Shown in pieces: positions 10,344 through 22,359 of a stretch of 64,000 bases of DNA (positions are counted from its first letter, which is position 1; the number at the start of each line of letters is the position of its first letter). The notes under the pieces were generated by a model, which made no database searches, was not told the DNA's origin, and saw only the letters and a list, made by a program, of their open reading frames with translations. The translations under genes were made by a program, and so were the position numbers. This stretch comes from Amborella trichopoda (Eukaryota > Streptophyta > Magnoliopsida > Amborellales > Amborellaceae). The DNA is taken from the NCBI RefSeq assembly GCF_000471905.2, contig NW_006499799.1, forward strand, positions 2,880,722-2,944,721, read 5' to 3'.

Positions 10344-12255
10344 TGTTATTCGTCATTTTTTATGTACTTACATCTCCCATGTGAATCAAGAGTAAGCTGG
10401 TAATAGCTTGGCCTTGTCGGTACTAAAGACATTGACAAACCAAAGTTGTACCAAGAAATAAACACAAACTAGACAACCTAAGAGAAGTGCTATCGTGCCA
10501 AGGAAAGACCTTACAATGGTATCCCTACTCTAGTTGCTTCATAACAGTACCAAACCACCGCCATTGCATTCCAAACGTCGAAAAACCCCTGAGGTCCAAA
10601 TTTGGGTTCAGTCGGACCACCCAAAAGGGGTCTACGCCCATACTGGTGCGGCTGACCAAACTTATTCCAAAGCATGGAGATTGCAACATCATATCTCAAG
10701 AAGGACTTCAAGGACCCATAACACCTTCGTCTAGAACCAGAAAAAGCCCAAATTTGGACATGTTCTAGATCGCAACAGCCCTGTCATTTTGACCAACGGC
10801 ATGCATCGTGGTGCAACTCAGAGTCAAACTTCTAAAACGAAGGTGACCTCAAAAATAGAAAAATCAGGGTTTTATGAAAAAGACATCTCGAACCTCGTGA
10901 AGCACAACTCAAGATCCGCACATCGGATCGTCGCAAAAACGAGTTCAATGCAACCTCCTCACAAAGAGTTGCAAACGGATATAACTGTTATACCTGATCC
11001 AAGGTCTGATAAGCAAAAATCCCAAGGTTACAGGAAAAGCAAATCTACTCAATCATCGGAATCCTTTTTTCTGGTGACCTCCCAAATTAGGAAATGTTGC
11101 ACATAAAGATAAACACAAACCAAACTTGGTGCAAAAGAATTGTGACAATCTCCTCATTGATCTAAAAACAAGATAAAGACTCGGAGCATCACAAGTCGAA
11201 CGACATTAATGATCAAAGTTTAAAAATCTGGCTGAACTTCCACCCTATCGAAAAAGGCTGCCTCAACATGATTAAAGGGCGTCAAAATGCTCAGAATCGA
11301 ACAAGCATCAAGGAAATAATGAAAAACAAGTTGAACATTGCTACAAGGTTCTGAAAATGCTTCCAAGATCTGGAAATGGCACGAGGAGCCTCAGGCAAGG
11401 ATAGTTTGACCATTATGTAAAAGGTTTTAAGAGTATTTTTGTCGTTGTACCTAATTTCAAGATTTTATTCTTTTTTCTTTAATTGTAATTAAGCTTGGTT
11501 TTTGAGCACTCACCCCTGTTCAGTGAGTTCTCTATATAAGTAAGATTAAGTCATTTGTAAAAGGGCAGATTATTCATCATTAAATCAAAGGCATAACACT
11601 TGTTTTCATTCGTCTTTTGCTCCTAAACCCTTAATCCCGTCGATAGAAGAGAGAAAGGTTTTAGAGAGAGAAAATACACTTGAGTTTGTGGTCTCGATCC
11701 TTCTTAGAGAGAGAAAACATCTTTGAGTGTGCAGACCCATTCTCTTTCTCTCCTAAGCTAAGTCACGTCCCGACCCCTCTCTCCCTTCTACTCTACGTAC
11801 TATCTACTCCTCGTAGAACCCACGTCCGTAACAGATGCATGGTCACGAGCGAACCCACGTGTCCCAACTCTCGGGTTCTCTCGCACCCTCCCACCAGCCA
11901 GCCAGCCTCTCTAAGCGAACTACCATAGGAGGGATAATCGAGCCCCATCGCATTCGCAAGCAAGAGAGATAGAGAAGAGATACTTGGAAATCTTGGAGAG
12001 AGTCCTCATCCAAACCGCGCTGGTAGATAGTCGGAGGACTTTACCCAAATGGCGAGGTGAGCATCCAGACGCACCCCAGCTGTGAAAATCTCTCTCGTTC
12101 TTGGTTCCTATTCGCTCCCAAGAGAGACAGCACTTGTACACTCACAGGTGGCCAACACGAGCGAATCCCAGTAGTTGTTTGAGAGAGGGTTTTCTCCCCC
12201 CACGCACACACACCCCGCCCACATGAGGACGAAAGGGAAAACCAGGCGCCGACCA
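10344..12255 (+). repeat. 5' LTR of element B (family B)
   Basis: The LTR begins TGTTATTCGTC and ends GACCA, 1912 bp. It is collinear with 58585-60614 and 7453-9429. It includes a TATA box at 11533, a GA-rich leader (11640-11760) and the downstream block CGAACCCACGTGTCCCAAC. Two bases separate its end from the primer binding site. Confidence 0.9.
11533..11540 (+). promoter_or_regulatory. TATA box of the B 5' LTR
   Basis: TATATAAG occurs in GTTCTCTATATAAGTAAG. Transcription would start roughly 30 bp downstream and run through the GA-rich leader to the primer site at 12258. The same context recurs in the other two family B LTRs. Confidence 0.7.
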
Positions 12256-12257
12256 AC

Positions 12258-12275
12258 TGGCAACTCCATTGGGGA
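12258..12275 (+). promoter_or_regulatory. Primer binding site of element B
   Basis: TGGCAACTCCATTGGGGA starts two bases after the LTR end. It has the TGGCGACTCCACTGGGGA form that I recall for Tat/Ogre elements (tRNA-primed, usually given as tRNA-Arg). The precise tRNA cannot be fixed here. Confidence 0.8.
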
Positions 12276-13439
12276 CATGCCACCTTGTTGTTGGCTTGGA
12301 CTGTTTTAAGGTAACAACTTCTCTCCTTTCTTTCTCTAAAATTGCAATGAGATCCCATTATCCCTCTTTTGTTGCAATTGGGGATTTCTACATCCCGATA
12401 TTTGTGACTTCACCAGTGATGAGTGGATCAACTGATCATGCCTCCCCCCACATCCTACTCGAGCGGCTTGGTTGACCCTACTATCCTTGTCCGATCTAGG
12501 AAAACGTGGGCCATTGGCACTCATGCCCCTTTCCCCTCCTCCTCCAGCATCAAAGGGAAACCCCTTGGTGTCAACTGCACTGGCGACACTACATTCACCC
12601 CCTTTCATAGGCACTATGTCACTGGCAGATACCCGATTAGTCGCAACCTTCAAGGTGGTCCTCACACCACTACTCCCTTTCACTCGGTGGGTCCCAACAA
12701 GACCACCATCTCTATGGGTAACCAAAAGGTAACGCCACCTATGTCACACAAGGTCAACACTATCGTTGGCACGTCCCTGCACACACCACACTTTGGCAAT
12801 TTCTGCGCCTCTCTGCACGACTCTGCAACCGTCGCGCACACATACACATACGTCATCGCTGACGGTCTGACTGTCACTGTGATGAGATGAGTCAGGAAAC
12901 AACCCACCCCACTCTCCTCAACTGCTTCGGGTTTCTTTCGACCTAGATGCAACACAGGTGGTTCTAAAGTCACAAATACTATGCATGTTAACCCTGCAGC
13001 ATGGGACTGCCCAATGGCTATGATTAGATGAGAACACAACTTTCAAGACAATCGAAGGTCTCACAAAAAAATGCACCTGCATGCTGGAGGCCCAAAGGAC
13101 TCACAAACTAAATGGGCGAGTATTGCAAATACTCAGCTCCCTGCTCCACGAGGGGTTGAACCCAATGCCACCCCAAACACTACTTTGGATCACGCACACA
13201 CATGTAGGTCCAGGGACATCATCAACGAGAAAGGGAAACGAGCGTCTGCCACTCCCCTGAGTACCCTGAAGTCGCTCCCTACCTGGTACTCAAAGAAGTT
13301 CCCCTCAAGCACCATCCTCTCCACTCGTCATTCCTTGCACGCACGAGTCAGCCCCCGAGGTAGGGCTCAAGATAGGAGAACACCATCGTTGATGACCAAT
13401 CGACCCCCCCCCCCCCCCCCCCCTCCCTCCAAACAAATT
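12276..13439 (+). pseudogene. gag N-terminal region of element B
   Basis: The region is Pro/Ser/Thr-rich with ORFs at 12423-12890 and 13071-13442. The second contains WYSKKFPSSTIL followed by a Pro-Arg-rich stretch. It matches the gag part of element 1 near 29160 (WYSKVFPKSNIL, then a GRGLM-SD stretch and prolines). This is the long proline-rich N-terminal part of gag that precedes the capsid in family A. It ends in a run of 20 C bases. The capsid and zinc-knuckle parts found in elements 1 and 2 are not present downstream. Confidence 0.6.
13404..13423 (+). repeat. C20 homopolymer
   Basis: Twenty consecutive C bases encode a polyproline stretch at the end of the gag N-terminal ORF of B. It lies at the border to the antisense coding-like segment and may mark a junction or an assembly-prone site. 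Confidence 0.9.
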
Positions 13440-14124
13440 TAAGCCCTCAAGCTTGCCATGAGCTCTCTTCTCCCCCCGTGTTGATCAGCTTTACCCGTGC
13501 ATCTGTTGAGCGAGCTTGTCAAGGAAGAAACTGGAATCGTTTTTGGTTCTGGAAAAATGTTTACTGGAGCTTGCAGTTTAAATGAGCGAGGGGTAAGTAA
13601 GTTTTGCTTCGAGGCCTGCTGAGTCAAAACAAGTTGGAACTGTTGCGAGATGAGGAGGAGCCTTGGGCGAGCGACTCTGCTCACTGTTGCACCATCTCAG
13701 GAGAATAGACCTGTTTCACTCGTCCCGCGGCCCCGAGGCTATTGTGTGAAAGTAAAAGGAGCATGACCCTGAGGCCTTCACTAGCCCCACCAGTCAGGAC
13801 GTTGGCCCTAAGGTCTTCGAACGTCAAGTCCGGCAGTGGTGAAACCTCAACAATACTCGACTAGAGAAAAGTATCAATAAAGTCGGACAGAGCTGACTCC
13901 TCTAATCGAGAAGCACGGGCACATGCTAGTGCTCCACCAAGGGTGCACAACGGCTCCGATTGATCGGATGCGATTGTGGTCAGGAAGGAGGCTAAAACTA
14001 GATCAGAGGCTCCCTTCATCGAAAACCCTGAAGTATCTCGGGCCGCCGCCAATCCCTTATTAAGAGCCGACCATTTGTCCCAATAAGCCATCCTCTTGGT
14101 TGAAGCACCCTGAGACTGCACCAA
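13440..14124 (-). pseudogene. Antisense coding-like insert of unknown origin
   Basis: On the minus strand a reading frame from 14124 runs 87 codons (MAYWDKWSALNKGLAAAR near its start, EESALSDFID near its end) to a stop at 13861. It continues in the same frame for about 60 more codons (words LPDLTFEDLRANVLTGGASE and VKQVYSPEMVQQ) to another stop. A further ORF in another frame covers 13684-13439. The amino-acid make-up looks coding (mixed Leu/Ala/Ser/Asp), unlike the satellite ORFs. It takes the place where capsid and zinc knuckles should be in B. It could be a fragment of another element's ORF or a captured host exon; I cannot name it. Confidence 0.45.
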
Positions 14125-15098
14125 CCCCTCATACCATCACTCTGACTACTCCTCTTCAAATCCCCATGTTGTCGCAGTCTCCACCACCATCTACTCCCCT
14201 TGCGCCCATTCCAGTCAGGCAGTCTAGCCAGCCTCCACCGCCTGAACCTGGGAGAGTGGCTGAAGCTTACTTAATGGCTATGAGGAACCCTTCTCACCCG
14301 AAGGCCATCCTATCATCGTCTGCTTCTCTCAGGATAATGGAGAAATAGGGAACCGCCCTACCTGAGGCCGACAAAGTTAAATACGATGTGATAGGGCATC
14401 TGAGAAAACTCCTTGCCCTCTTGAGTATCTATGATGCCCTCATGTAGTCTAATAACCTCCAAATGGCCCTAGTACAAGCACTCTCCAGTCCAGAAGTGTA
14501 TGAAACTAGAGTTGACCAAGTCATGGTAGGCCCTGCAATACTCAATGATTGCATGGCTATTACGTTCACGGACAATGACCTACAACTGAGGGTGAGGTCA
14601 CAAAATTGCCCCCTTTTTGTGATAGGTGAGGTACATGCCTGTCAAGTCAACTAAATCATGCTAGATGGAGGATCAGCAATGAATTTAATGCCCCAAACGA
14701 TCCTTTCCTAGATTGGGTTGAGTGTGGACCAACTCGAGCCTACAAGCGTAACAGTTCAAGGATTTAATCAATCTGGAGAAAAGTCGGCTTATACGATCCC
14801 GCTCCAACTCAAAGTCCAGGATTTGAACACTACCACTTTGTTCCATGTCATTCACACTGGTACCTCTTATAACATCCTATTAGGCCGCCCTTGGCTCCAT
14901 GAGTATGGCATGGTTCCATCCACACTTCATCAATGCTTCAAATTTAGCCGGTATGAGAGGCAACATGGAGTCTATGCCGACAAAAGGCCTTTCCCAGTCC
15001 CTGAATCACATTCTCTCGAGGCGAGTATTATTTCACAAATCCAGTACGCTCTCAACAGCCTTCATTATTTGGAAAAGCTCGAACGGATCCGAAATTGA
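14125..15098 (+). pseudogene. Aspartic protease region of element B
   Basis: This is the retroviral-type protease that cleaves the Gag-Pol polyprotein. A linker with KVKYDVIGHLRKLLALLSIYDAL (14371-14440) leads into the protease: AITFTDNDLQ, then DGGSAMNLMP with the active-site Asp at 14664-14666, VQGFNQSGE, and ILLGRPWLHE (14873-14902) as the conserved Leu-Gly-Arg flap-end motif, then PSTLHQCFK. DGGS replaces the usual D-T/S-G, as I recall for plant Tat elements. In-frame stops occur at 14652 just before the active site and at 14709, so it is inactive. No protease was found in elements 1 and 2. Confidence 0.85.
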
Positions 15099-16270
15099 GA
15101 GAAACCGTCCCGACCTCTCATGAGGATGTAGAAGACATGACAAGATCTCTTTATCATCTCTTCCAAGATGAAAAGAGATGTGGGAGAATAATCCCTCTTA
15201 CTCCTGTCGATGGGAACCTCACCTCGTCACTGAGAGAGGAGATCTCGCTACCAGTGTCCCTAGGCACAAGAATCGTTATCGATGGAAACTCAGAGTGAGC
15301 ATAGTAGAAGTGCGGCTGCAGGTGTGAACCTGTCAACGTTTGCAGTAACCTATGCCCAAGGTGGTATGAAAATGCTACATATCCTCACTCCCCTTCTCAA
15401 AGCTGGGATGACACGTGGAACCCAGGTAGAGAAAAAACCTGGCCAGAAGATCTTGCACATCCATGCCTCTCTGAAAGGGGGTGATGACACCTCCTCTTGA
15501 GTTTGTCATCCCTTAAATCGGCTCAAAGTCCTGCAAATACCTAAGGTTCTGCGTGTCGAAAATGATGATGACAACTTGTCCTGACCATCCATAGTACCTC
15601 AATGGAACACTACAAATTCCCGAAGTCCTACTGCCTACTGTTCTTGAGGGTAGAAGGATTGAAACCAGGCTCACAGGTCAGGTTTACCACACGCAAGACT
15701 CCTAAAAGGCTTTGTTCTTCCTAAACTCCCTGTCAAAGACTCAACTCGCTCATCATGAAGCAAGGAGTAGCCCGTCCTCCCCCATCCATAGCCCTATTGA
15801 TGGCTCCAATCAGCAGTATGAGCACTAGACACAAGATCTGACACCAATGTCAAAGGATCACAAAGAAGATTCGCCTCGGCAACTCAGGAAATGATTCTTC
15901 AGATAAATCCATGAAGTGACCCCCTCTTAGAGGTTGTGGTCATACCTAGATGGGAGTTGTACAATCATGAGGCTCATCGAATCATGAAAAAGATGGACTA
16001 CGAGCCATTTAACAATCAAGGCTTGAAAGATGACAAAGGCATGTTGGTGCCTTTTGCTATCGTCGAAGATACAACGTCTTAGCACAGTCAAAAGGATGGC
16101 CTGGGTTATCTAGCACGACCAAGCCTACCCCTATGGCCTTTTCCTGTCGACAAGTTTCTCATGTAACAGTGTCATCAGAACCACCATCATCCCCTCGAGA
16201 ATGTGCTCCTGAAGAAACCCCTGTCTGGGGCCAGTAAGAACTGACAGAGGCCTGCCAACCCATTCAAGAA
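15099..16270 (+). pseudogene. Protease-RT linker of element B
   Basis: The stretch has broken frames with short open pieces: 15095-15298 (EDMTRSLYHLFQDEK) and around 15960-16080 (KKMDYEPFNNQGLKDDKGM). It joins the protease to the acidic segment before RT. Such linkers are normal in Tat pol, and no enzymatic motif is seen. Several stops and shifts show decay. Confidence 0.55.
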
Positions 16271-17342
16271 TTGACGGAGCCTAAGGTAAGAGGAACCAGC
16301 AGAGGAGAGCTACCAGCAAGACAAAACATTGAGACGCCTGAAACGCGTGGCCTGATCTATAGTTTGTCGCCACTCGATGAGGATGAAATAGAGGAGGCAT
16401 CAGAAGCACTAGAGGATGGTGGCCATGCCACAACAGATGACTTAGAGGAAATAAGCTTGAGTGATGAGGCTGACCCAAGGCCCACTTTCATCTCCACCCT
16501 CATGACTCCGAAAGAAAAGCAGGAGTATACTTAATTCTTAAAGCCCAATCGAGATGTGTTTGCCTGACATTATGAGGAGATGCCGAGTCTCGATCTGCAT
16601 GTTACGGTCCACAGGTAGGGGATTGACCCATCACGTAAGTCGATCAAGATAAACCGAGGAGATTCAGGGCCAACTTAGAGATCCAAATCGAAGCAGAGGT
16701 AAACAAGATTAAAGCGGCATTGTTTATTCGGGAAGTCAAATACCCAAAATTTTTGGCTAATGTGGTGCCACTTTCGGGAATTGAATTCGGTTTTCCCCAA
16801 GGATGACTTCCTGCTACCCTTCACAGAGCTGTTGATCGATTCGACCGAGAATTTCCAAGCATTTTCCTTCATGGTTGGCTATTCCGATTACAGCCAAGTA
16901 AGAATGGCTCCAAAAGACGAGGAATATGCGGCCTTCCTAAACCCAAAAGGAGTCTTTTACTATACGGTGATGCCTTTTGTCCTCAAAAATGCTGGCGCAA
17001 CCTATCAAAGGGCCATGACCACCGTCTTCAAGGACATGCTCCATGAAGAAGTCTAATTCTATGTGGACGACCTCATGGTCAAGTCTAATAATAGGAGTAA
17101 TCACATAAGAAATCTCAAAAACATTTTCGAGAGGCTTTTGGAGCCCCCAGCTCAAAATGAATCCTTAAAGTACGCCTTTGGCCTGTGGTCAAGAAAATTC
17201 TTGAGATTCATTGTCAAATAAAGAGGCTTGGAAATCGAGCCTATCAAAACTAAAATCACTGTTGAGAAACCTCTGAGAGCTCCAATCTCTTCCAGGGCAG
17301 TTGGCCTACATAAGATGATTCATCTCTAACTTATCGGGACGA
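16271..17342 (+). pseudogene. Reverse transcriptase of element B, N-terminal and palm part
   Basis: An acidic leader (16271-16534; DEDEIEEASEALEDGG, PRPTFIS) is followed by RDVFA and the HYEEMPSLD block of Ty3/Gypsy RT. The palm includes RMAPKDEEYAAFLNPKG, VLKNAGATYQRAM and the catalytic YVDD at 17060-17071, followed by LMVKS. Stops lie at 16534 and just before YVDD, and a deletion is probable near 16700. The frame ends with NLSGR at 17342, exactly at the LTR edge of element 2, and resumes with CQPFSHLL at 51321. This identifies the right half of the same gene. Confidence 0.9.
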
Positions 17343-18375
17343 TGGTTAGATGCCTCCATCTCGCTTCCCCAGATCTAGGTGATCGGGTGACACGTGTCTC
17401 GAATTTGGAATACCCAAGAATCGAGACCGTTCTCTCAGGAACCTCGTTAACAGAACAACGGCAGGTGTCCAACTAGTGAAAGAGGAATTTTGGATGTGAG
17501 GTGGGGACCAACCTCACCTTGGTCTGTGACTTAGTTGGACTGACTCATGCGAGCGCCCTCTTAGATCACGACGGAAAGCCCCCTAGATGCGTTAGCTGGT
17601 TTGAAATTGCCTCCCTTGACCTGAAATCTCCTGGTTTTCTGTACAACACTACTATGGTTAATTTGCAAGACAAGTGGGCCGAGTGAGCCACCCTTGTCTT
17701 AAGGAAACGTACCATCATATGGCTGAGAAGGTGAGAAGTTAAGGTGATGAAAAGAAGGAGGTTTGAATGAGAGGAGAAAAGAAGAGGGGACTCGATAAGG
17801 GGGATAAGACTAGCATGATAACTGGACCAGCGCAATGATCGAATCGGAGTGGTAGCAGGACAGGCACGGGAACTCAGACAGACACGACTGTAATACTACT
17901 CAAAACTAAGGTCGACATGACTGTTATAATCTGGCATGATAGCAGGACGGGCATGCTATTCAGGACCAGTGCAACAGCAAGACTGCTCAACAGCCAGACT
18001 CCTAGAGCAATTCTAGACTAAGTCTACCCTCCGTCAAGTGAGAAGAGAAGAGAATGGAAAGAAGGCCCGAGTCGGTGGAGAACTAGAATCCCGATAGTGC
18101 TAGGCACCGCCACCCTCATAAAATAGTAATGTCATAGCCCTGGGACGGCGCTAGACACTACTACTCACGTCTAGAGAGTGATCAGTGAACTACAGGTGGT
18201 GCTAGGCATCGCCATTTAGCAACATGTGAAAACAGCACACCCTCTCACAGGCGGTGATAGCCCCCTTGTGAAACGCACGACGATAGCCACTTGCGAAGCG
18301 CATAGCGATAGTTCCTTCTGAGGCACATGACTATCGGTGGGGGATGCAAGAATGAGGCATGCAGATGGCGATAGG
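17343..18375 (-). repeat. 3' LTR of element 2, distal part
   Basis: This 1033-bp piece is collinear with 48315-49351, the matching part of the 5' LTR, and closer to it than to the LTRs of element 1 (shared words GTGACACGT, AGGAACCTCGTT, GTGTCCAACTAGTG). It stops at ATAGG (18371-18375), where element 1 enters. The remainder of this LTR resumes at 32583. Confidence 0.85.
18371..18375 (-). repeat. Target site duplication of element 1, left copy (ATAGG)
   Basis: ATAGG directly precedes the LTR end at 18376 and recurs exactly at 32578-32582 after the other LTR. In the uninterrupted 5' LTR of element 2 the single ATAGG sits at 49347-49351 in the same context (GACAATAGGCACC). Confidence 0.9.
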
Positions 18376-21045
18376 TAGTTAGGTGCCTCGATCGCACCCT
18401 CCGCATTTAAATGATCAGGAATCACGTATCTCGGGTTTCTAGTGAACTCGGGATTTGAGATTGCTCTCTCGGAACCTTGCTCAGAGCAAGGGCAGGTATA
18501 CCAACAAATGAGAGAGGAATTTAAGGGGGGTTCGGAACTCACTCTAGCTGGCTCGTGTGGGCGCCCTTTTAAATCACGTCAGAAAGTCCCCCAGCTGCTT
18601 TAGCTGGTTCGGAATCGCCTCCCTTGACCAATAATCTCCTAGTTTTTCTGCACAATAATACTATGGTTAATTTGGGAGACAAGTGAGTTGAAGAGACCCA
18701 CCCTTGTCTTAAGGCATTTCACATCTGTGTGGCTAAGAACGTGAGGGGTTAGAGTGATGAGGTGGAAGGTTGGAATGAAGGTTGAAAAGAGAAGAAAACT
18801 TGATGAAGGGACGAGACTAGCTTGATAACCAGATAGCGACTGACTCAGAGTGGTAGCAAGACGAGCATGGTACTCATGACTAGCACAATGGAAATACTAC
18901 TCGAAACCAAGGCCGATATGGGGGTGCTAGGCTAAGTCCACCCTCAATCAAGTGAGGAGATAAAAGAGTGAAGAGAAAGAAAGAGAGAAAAAAGAAAGAG
19001 AACGAGGTAACAGAGAGGGAAGAGCCCCGACAATAATGGGCATCTCCAATGGCATCACGAGAAGATGTCATGCTCATTGCCAGTGGCGATGGCTTCTGGT
19101 GAGGCTCACGGTGATAGCTCCCCATAGGACACACGGCACTAGATGTAGAGTGCGAGAGAAGCTCGCGGACGACAATAATCATCACCATTAGCAATGCAAG
19201 AAGACAACACCTCCCTTGCGGACAGCGATAGCTTCTGGCTAAGCGAACGGCGATAACTTCTCATGGGTCACACGGCAATTGCCTCTCGTTAGGCGCATGA
19301 CAAAGGGCATAAAGAGGCACGGACGGAGCCTGCGTGCAGCGACGGGTATTGCTGCGACCCTTTACGGATGACAATGGGCGTCGCCGCCTGCAATAGTCAC
19401 ACTACAGGATGAAGCCCTCACCGAAGGCAATAAGCCTCGCTACTCACGTTCCTCACTGAGACATCGAGGATATGTCTACGAATGACGATGAGCGCCAGTA
19501 CGCAGAGAGAATAAAATAGAGACGGAAGGAAGCTCGCACATGGCACTGCCATCACCATGAGGGACCTATGAGACTGTAGGAGAGGCATGCATGGCACTGC
19601 CACTGTCGTGCATAGCCTCTAAGAAGAGCTCAGAAGGAGAAGAGGAAGAAGAAAGGGACGAAGACAAAGAAGAAAATAAAAAGAAGAGAGATAAGATTTA
19701 CCTCACACTTAAGGGTACCGATCCAAAAGTTTCTCTCACCTTACTCTCTCACCAAACGTGACACAACAATGAGAAGAAAGAGAAATTGTATTAAGTAGAA
19801 AGTCCCTCTTTTGTGAGGGATTGAGTCCTTTTCTTTTGTCCTCTACGTATAATGATGGTATGATGTATATATAGAAATTTACGCCAAATATGGGTGGATG
19901 ATCAAAAGTAACCCTAATTGCTGAAAATTATGATTAAATTGAATTAAAAGAAAAATGATAGATTTTCCCCTTCCTAACAATTTGTTGAATTCTAGAACAA
20001 TCCCTGTGTTCCCCTAAAACTTACGTGATCTTGCATGGATGATCTGGGGTTGTTGTGATGCTCGGTTGATTGAAAGAATTTTTTTTCTTGTAGGGCATGA
20101 TCATGTGACTTGAAATTTGAATGAATCTTGAAACTTTCGATCGATTGTGCGTTCGTTCCTTGATGGCGTCACAATCATGGGACAACAAATGCAACTTCAC
20201 TCCGTGCCAGACAAAGATTTTGCAACTTTGGAATTTTTGCCGGATTTTGAAATTTCAACGATGGAATTTGGAATCACTTCATCTTCTTCAAGTGCAGAAT
20301 CCGACCGTTCATCATGTACGGGGTTCGGGTCAAAGATAGCCTAAGACCTTACACACGCGATGGCATTGGTCTCACGTCGATAAGGCTCAAGAGCTACGTG
20401 ATTTGGCCACTCGAGCGAGGCACGACACTGTAGATTTTCTTGCACCTGCTTCATGGATTAGCAACTTTTCTCCAGGTTTTCTTTGTGCTTAGGCGTTGTC
20501 ATGGAGCCTGCCACATATCGAAACTCTCGCCTTGATGAGACGAATTCGCTAACAAAATTTGGGCTTGATGCAACCTCGAACAAGTGAGATATGAGATCAA
20601 AAGTAACTGGTCGTGGTTGTCCCTTCAATGGTGTGGAGTTGCAGGGTGGCCGTACTGGAATAGCATGCGGCTCCTCTTGTTTCACTCTTTTGCCTATAAC
20701 TTCTTCCTCGAGTGTCCATTCAAGAAGAAATCTGACCCTTGGGGGTTTTCAACCGTATCGGATTCAATGGTAGTGGTCCCATAGCAAATTGAGACATTAA
20801 AAATTTAGCTCTAGTTGTAGGGTCCATTTCAGGATGCGAGAGGCCGATTCTACCAAAACTGTTACTCAGTCTTCACTGCCTTAAATATGTTGGAATGCGA
20901 CGAAACTTGACATGAGACTCTTGGCAGATCGCATGAAGATCTTGGCAAATCCTAAGGTTGTTATGAGACTGTGGAAATTTCCATTGTTTGCTAGGCTTTT
21001 ATTGAGCGGGGGCCCCCTAATGATGAAAAATAGCTTTCAATAGCA
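18376..21045 (-). repeat. 3' LTR of element 1
   Basis: A 2670-bp LTR has right terminus CA at 21044-21045 (TGCTATTG on the element strand) and mutated left terminus TAGTTAGG (TGGTTAGG in the other copies). It keeps the TATA box at 19865-19874 and the CT-rich leader. Degenerate repeats with GGCGATAGCTTC words lie in its U5 part (19020-19480). The pre-LTR word TGTGGGCCA abuts it on the element strand. Confidence 0.85.
19865..19874 (-). promoter_or_regulatory. TATA box of the element 1 3' LTR
   Basis: On the minus strand CTATATATAC lies just downstream of the conserved CCACCCATATTTGGCG block and upstream of the CT-rich leader. It matches the box at 50028-50035 in element 2. The 5' LTR of the same element has lost this region. 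Confidence 0.7.
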
Positions 21046-22359
21046 TGGCCCACAGAATGTTATGCTTCGAGAGAATCAGGAATTGCAATCATTTAGGAAG
21101 TTTGAGGGATCTTATCCAAGTCCTCACCCTCAAGGGACTATTTGTGATTCTGAAGCGTGAGGCCTTTGTAGGCGCCTCCTCAAACAGAATCAGGCCTATG
21201 TGAAGGCCAAATGCTATGAACCTTTGGTCGACATTGTTCGCTGCTACACCAGGTTTACTTTTGATGTTCAGGGTATCTATGTGATGGTGAGAAATACCCT
21301 GAAGTCTTTAGCAAGTTTGACCCTGACTTCGTCAGTGTCTTGCCTTCGTGATGGTTTTCTAGCGTTCTGGAGGGATCATTTGGTCAATGTCCTCACCCTC
21401 AAGGACTCTTGTTATTGTTGATGTTGAAATGTTGGAGATCTTATGTGGCTCTTACTCCCTTATGATCCAATTTTGGTTGTTGATGTTGAAATGTTGGAGA
21501 TCTTTTGCGGCTCTCACTCCCTAATGAGGCAATTTGTGTTGTTGATTGGATGTTGGCATTTGAGGCTTTTATAGACCTCAATGGAATTATGCCTATTTGA
21601 AAATTGAGTGATGACTGAGGCGGCGATAGTGCATCAACCTGTTTTGTCGGTCTAAGTACACTTTACAACTTTTCACTTGAACATGAGAAGTGGCACCGTA
21701 AAGATGGTTTTCACCAAATTCTGTTATTTTTGGGCTTTTTTACCCATGACCTTGCAGTCATGTCCACCCTTTTCATCCATTTTCGTACACGATGCCCTTT
21801 TGAGGATTTCACCGTGCTTGGGTTTTTATTTACACAAAACTCTCTTACTCATGGTTTCATGACCATGCCCGTCCGTCATTTTTACTCATGGCGTTCCCAT
21901 GTCCAGGTGTACACCATGCCCATTTTTTTGTGAACGCGTGTTTAGGGTCATGCCTTCGAGACTTGTGCAAAGAATTTTAACGTCATGTGGCCAGGATGTG
22001 TACTATAGTTTAGGATCATACAGCTGGACCATAATGGTGATGAATGACAGTCTATAGAGGCCATGGAGTGAGTATGGTAGTAGTTTCGACTCACTTTGAG
22101 GAAATAACAAGAGGCTACCTATGAAGGATGGATAGTGGGCAAAGAGTGGTGAAACATTGTGACCCACTAGCTGACAGCGAGTATGGGTGGTGAAATGGCT
22201 CGTCAGATTGTGAGCATAGGTAAGACTCACTGGAGAATGGTGAAAGATGGTAATAATGAATGGACTCACTAGGGAGGTAATGAAGGTAATGCACGCACTC
22301 GAATGAGTCAGCTAGGGAAGACATGTGTGAAGGTGCACGGAAAGGGCGTGTGCGCATTT

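Noticed and set aside
10344..10403. Extension of the element C ORF 9996-10403 into the LTR
   Set aside because: The last 20 codons are LTR sequence of element B; the real host frame leaves at 10338 and resumes at 60615.
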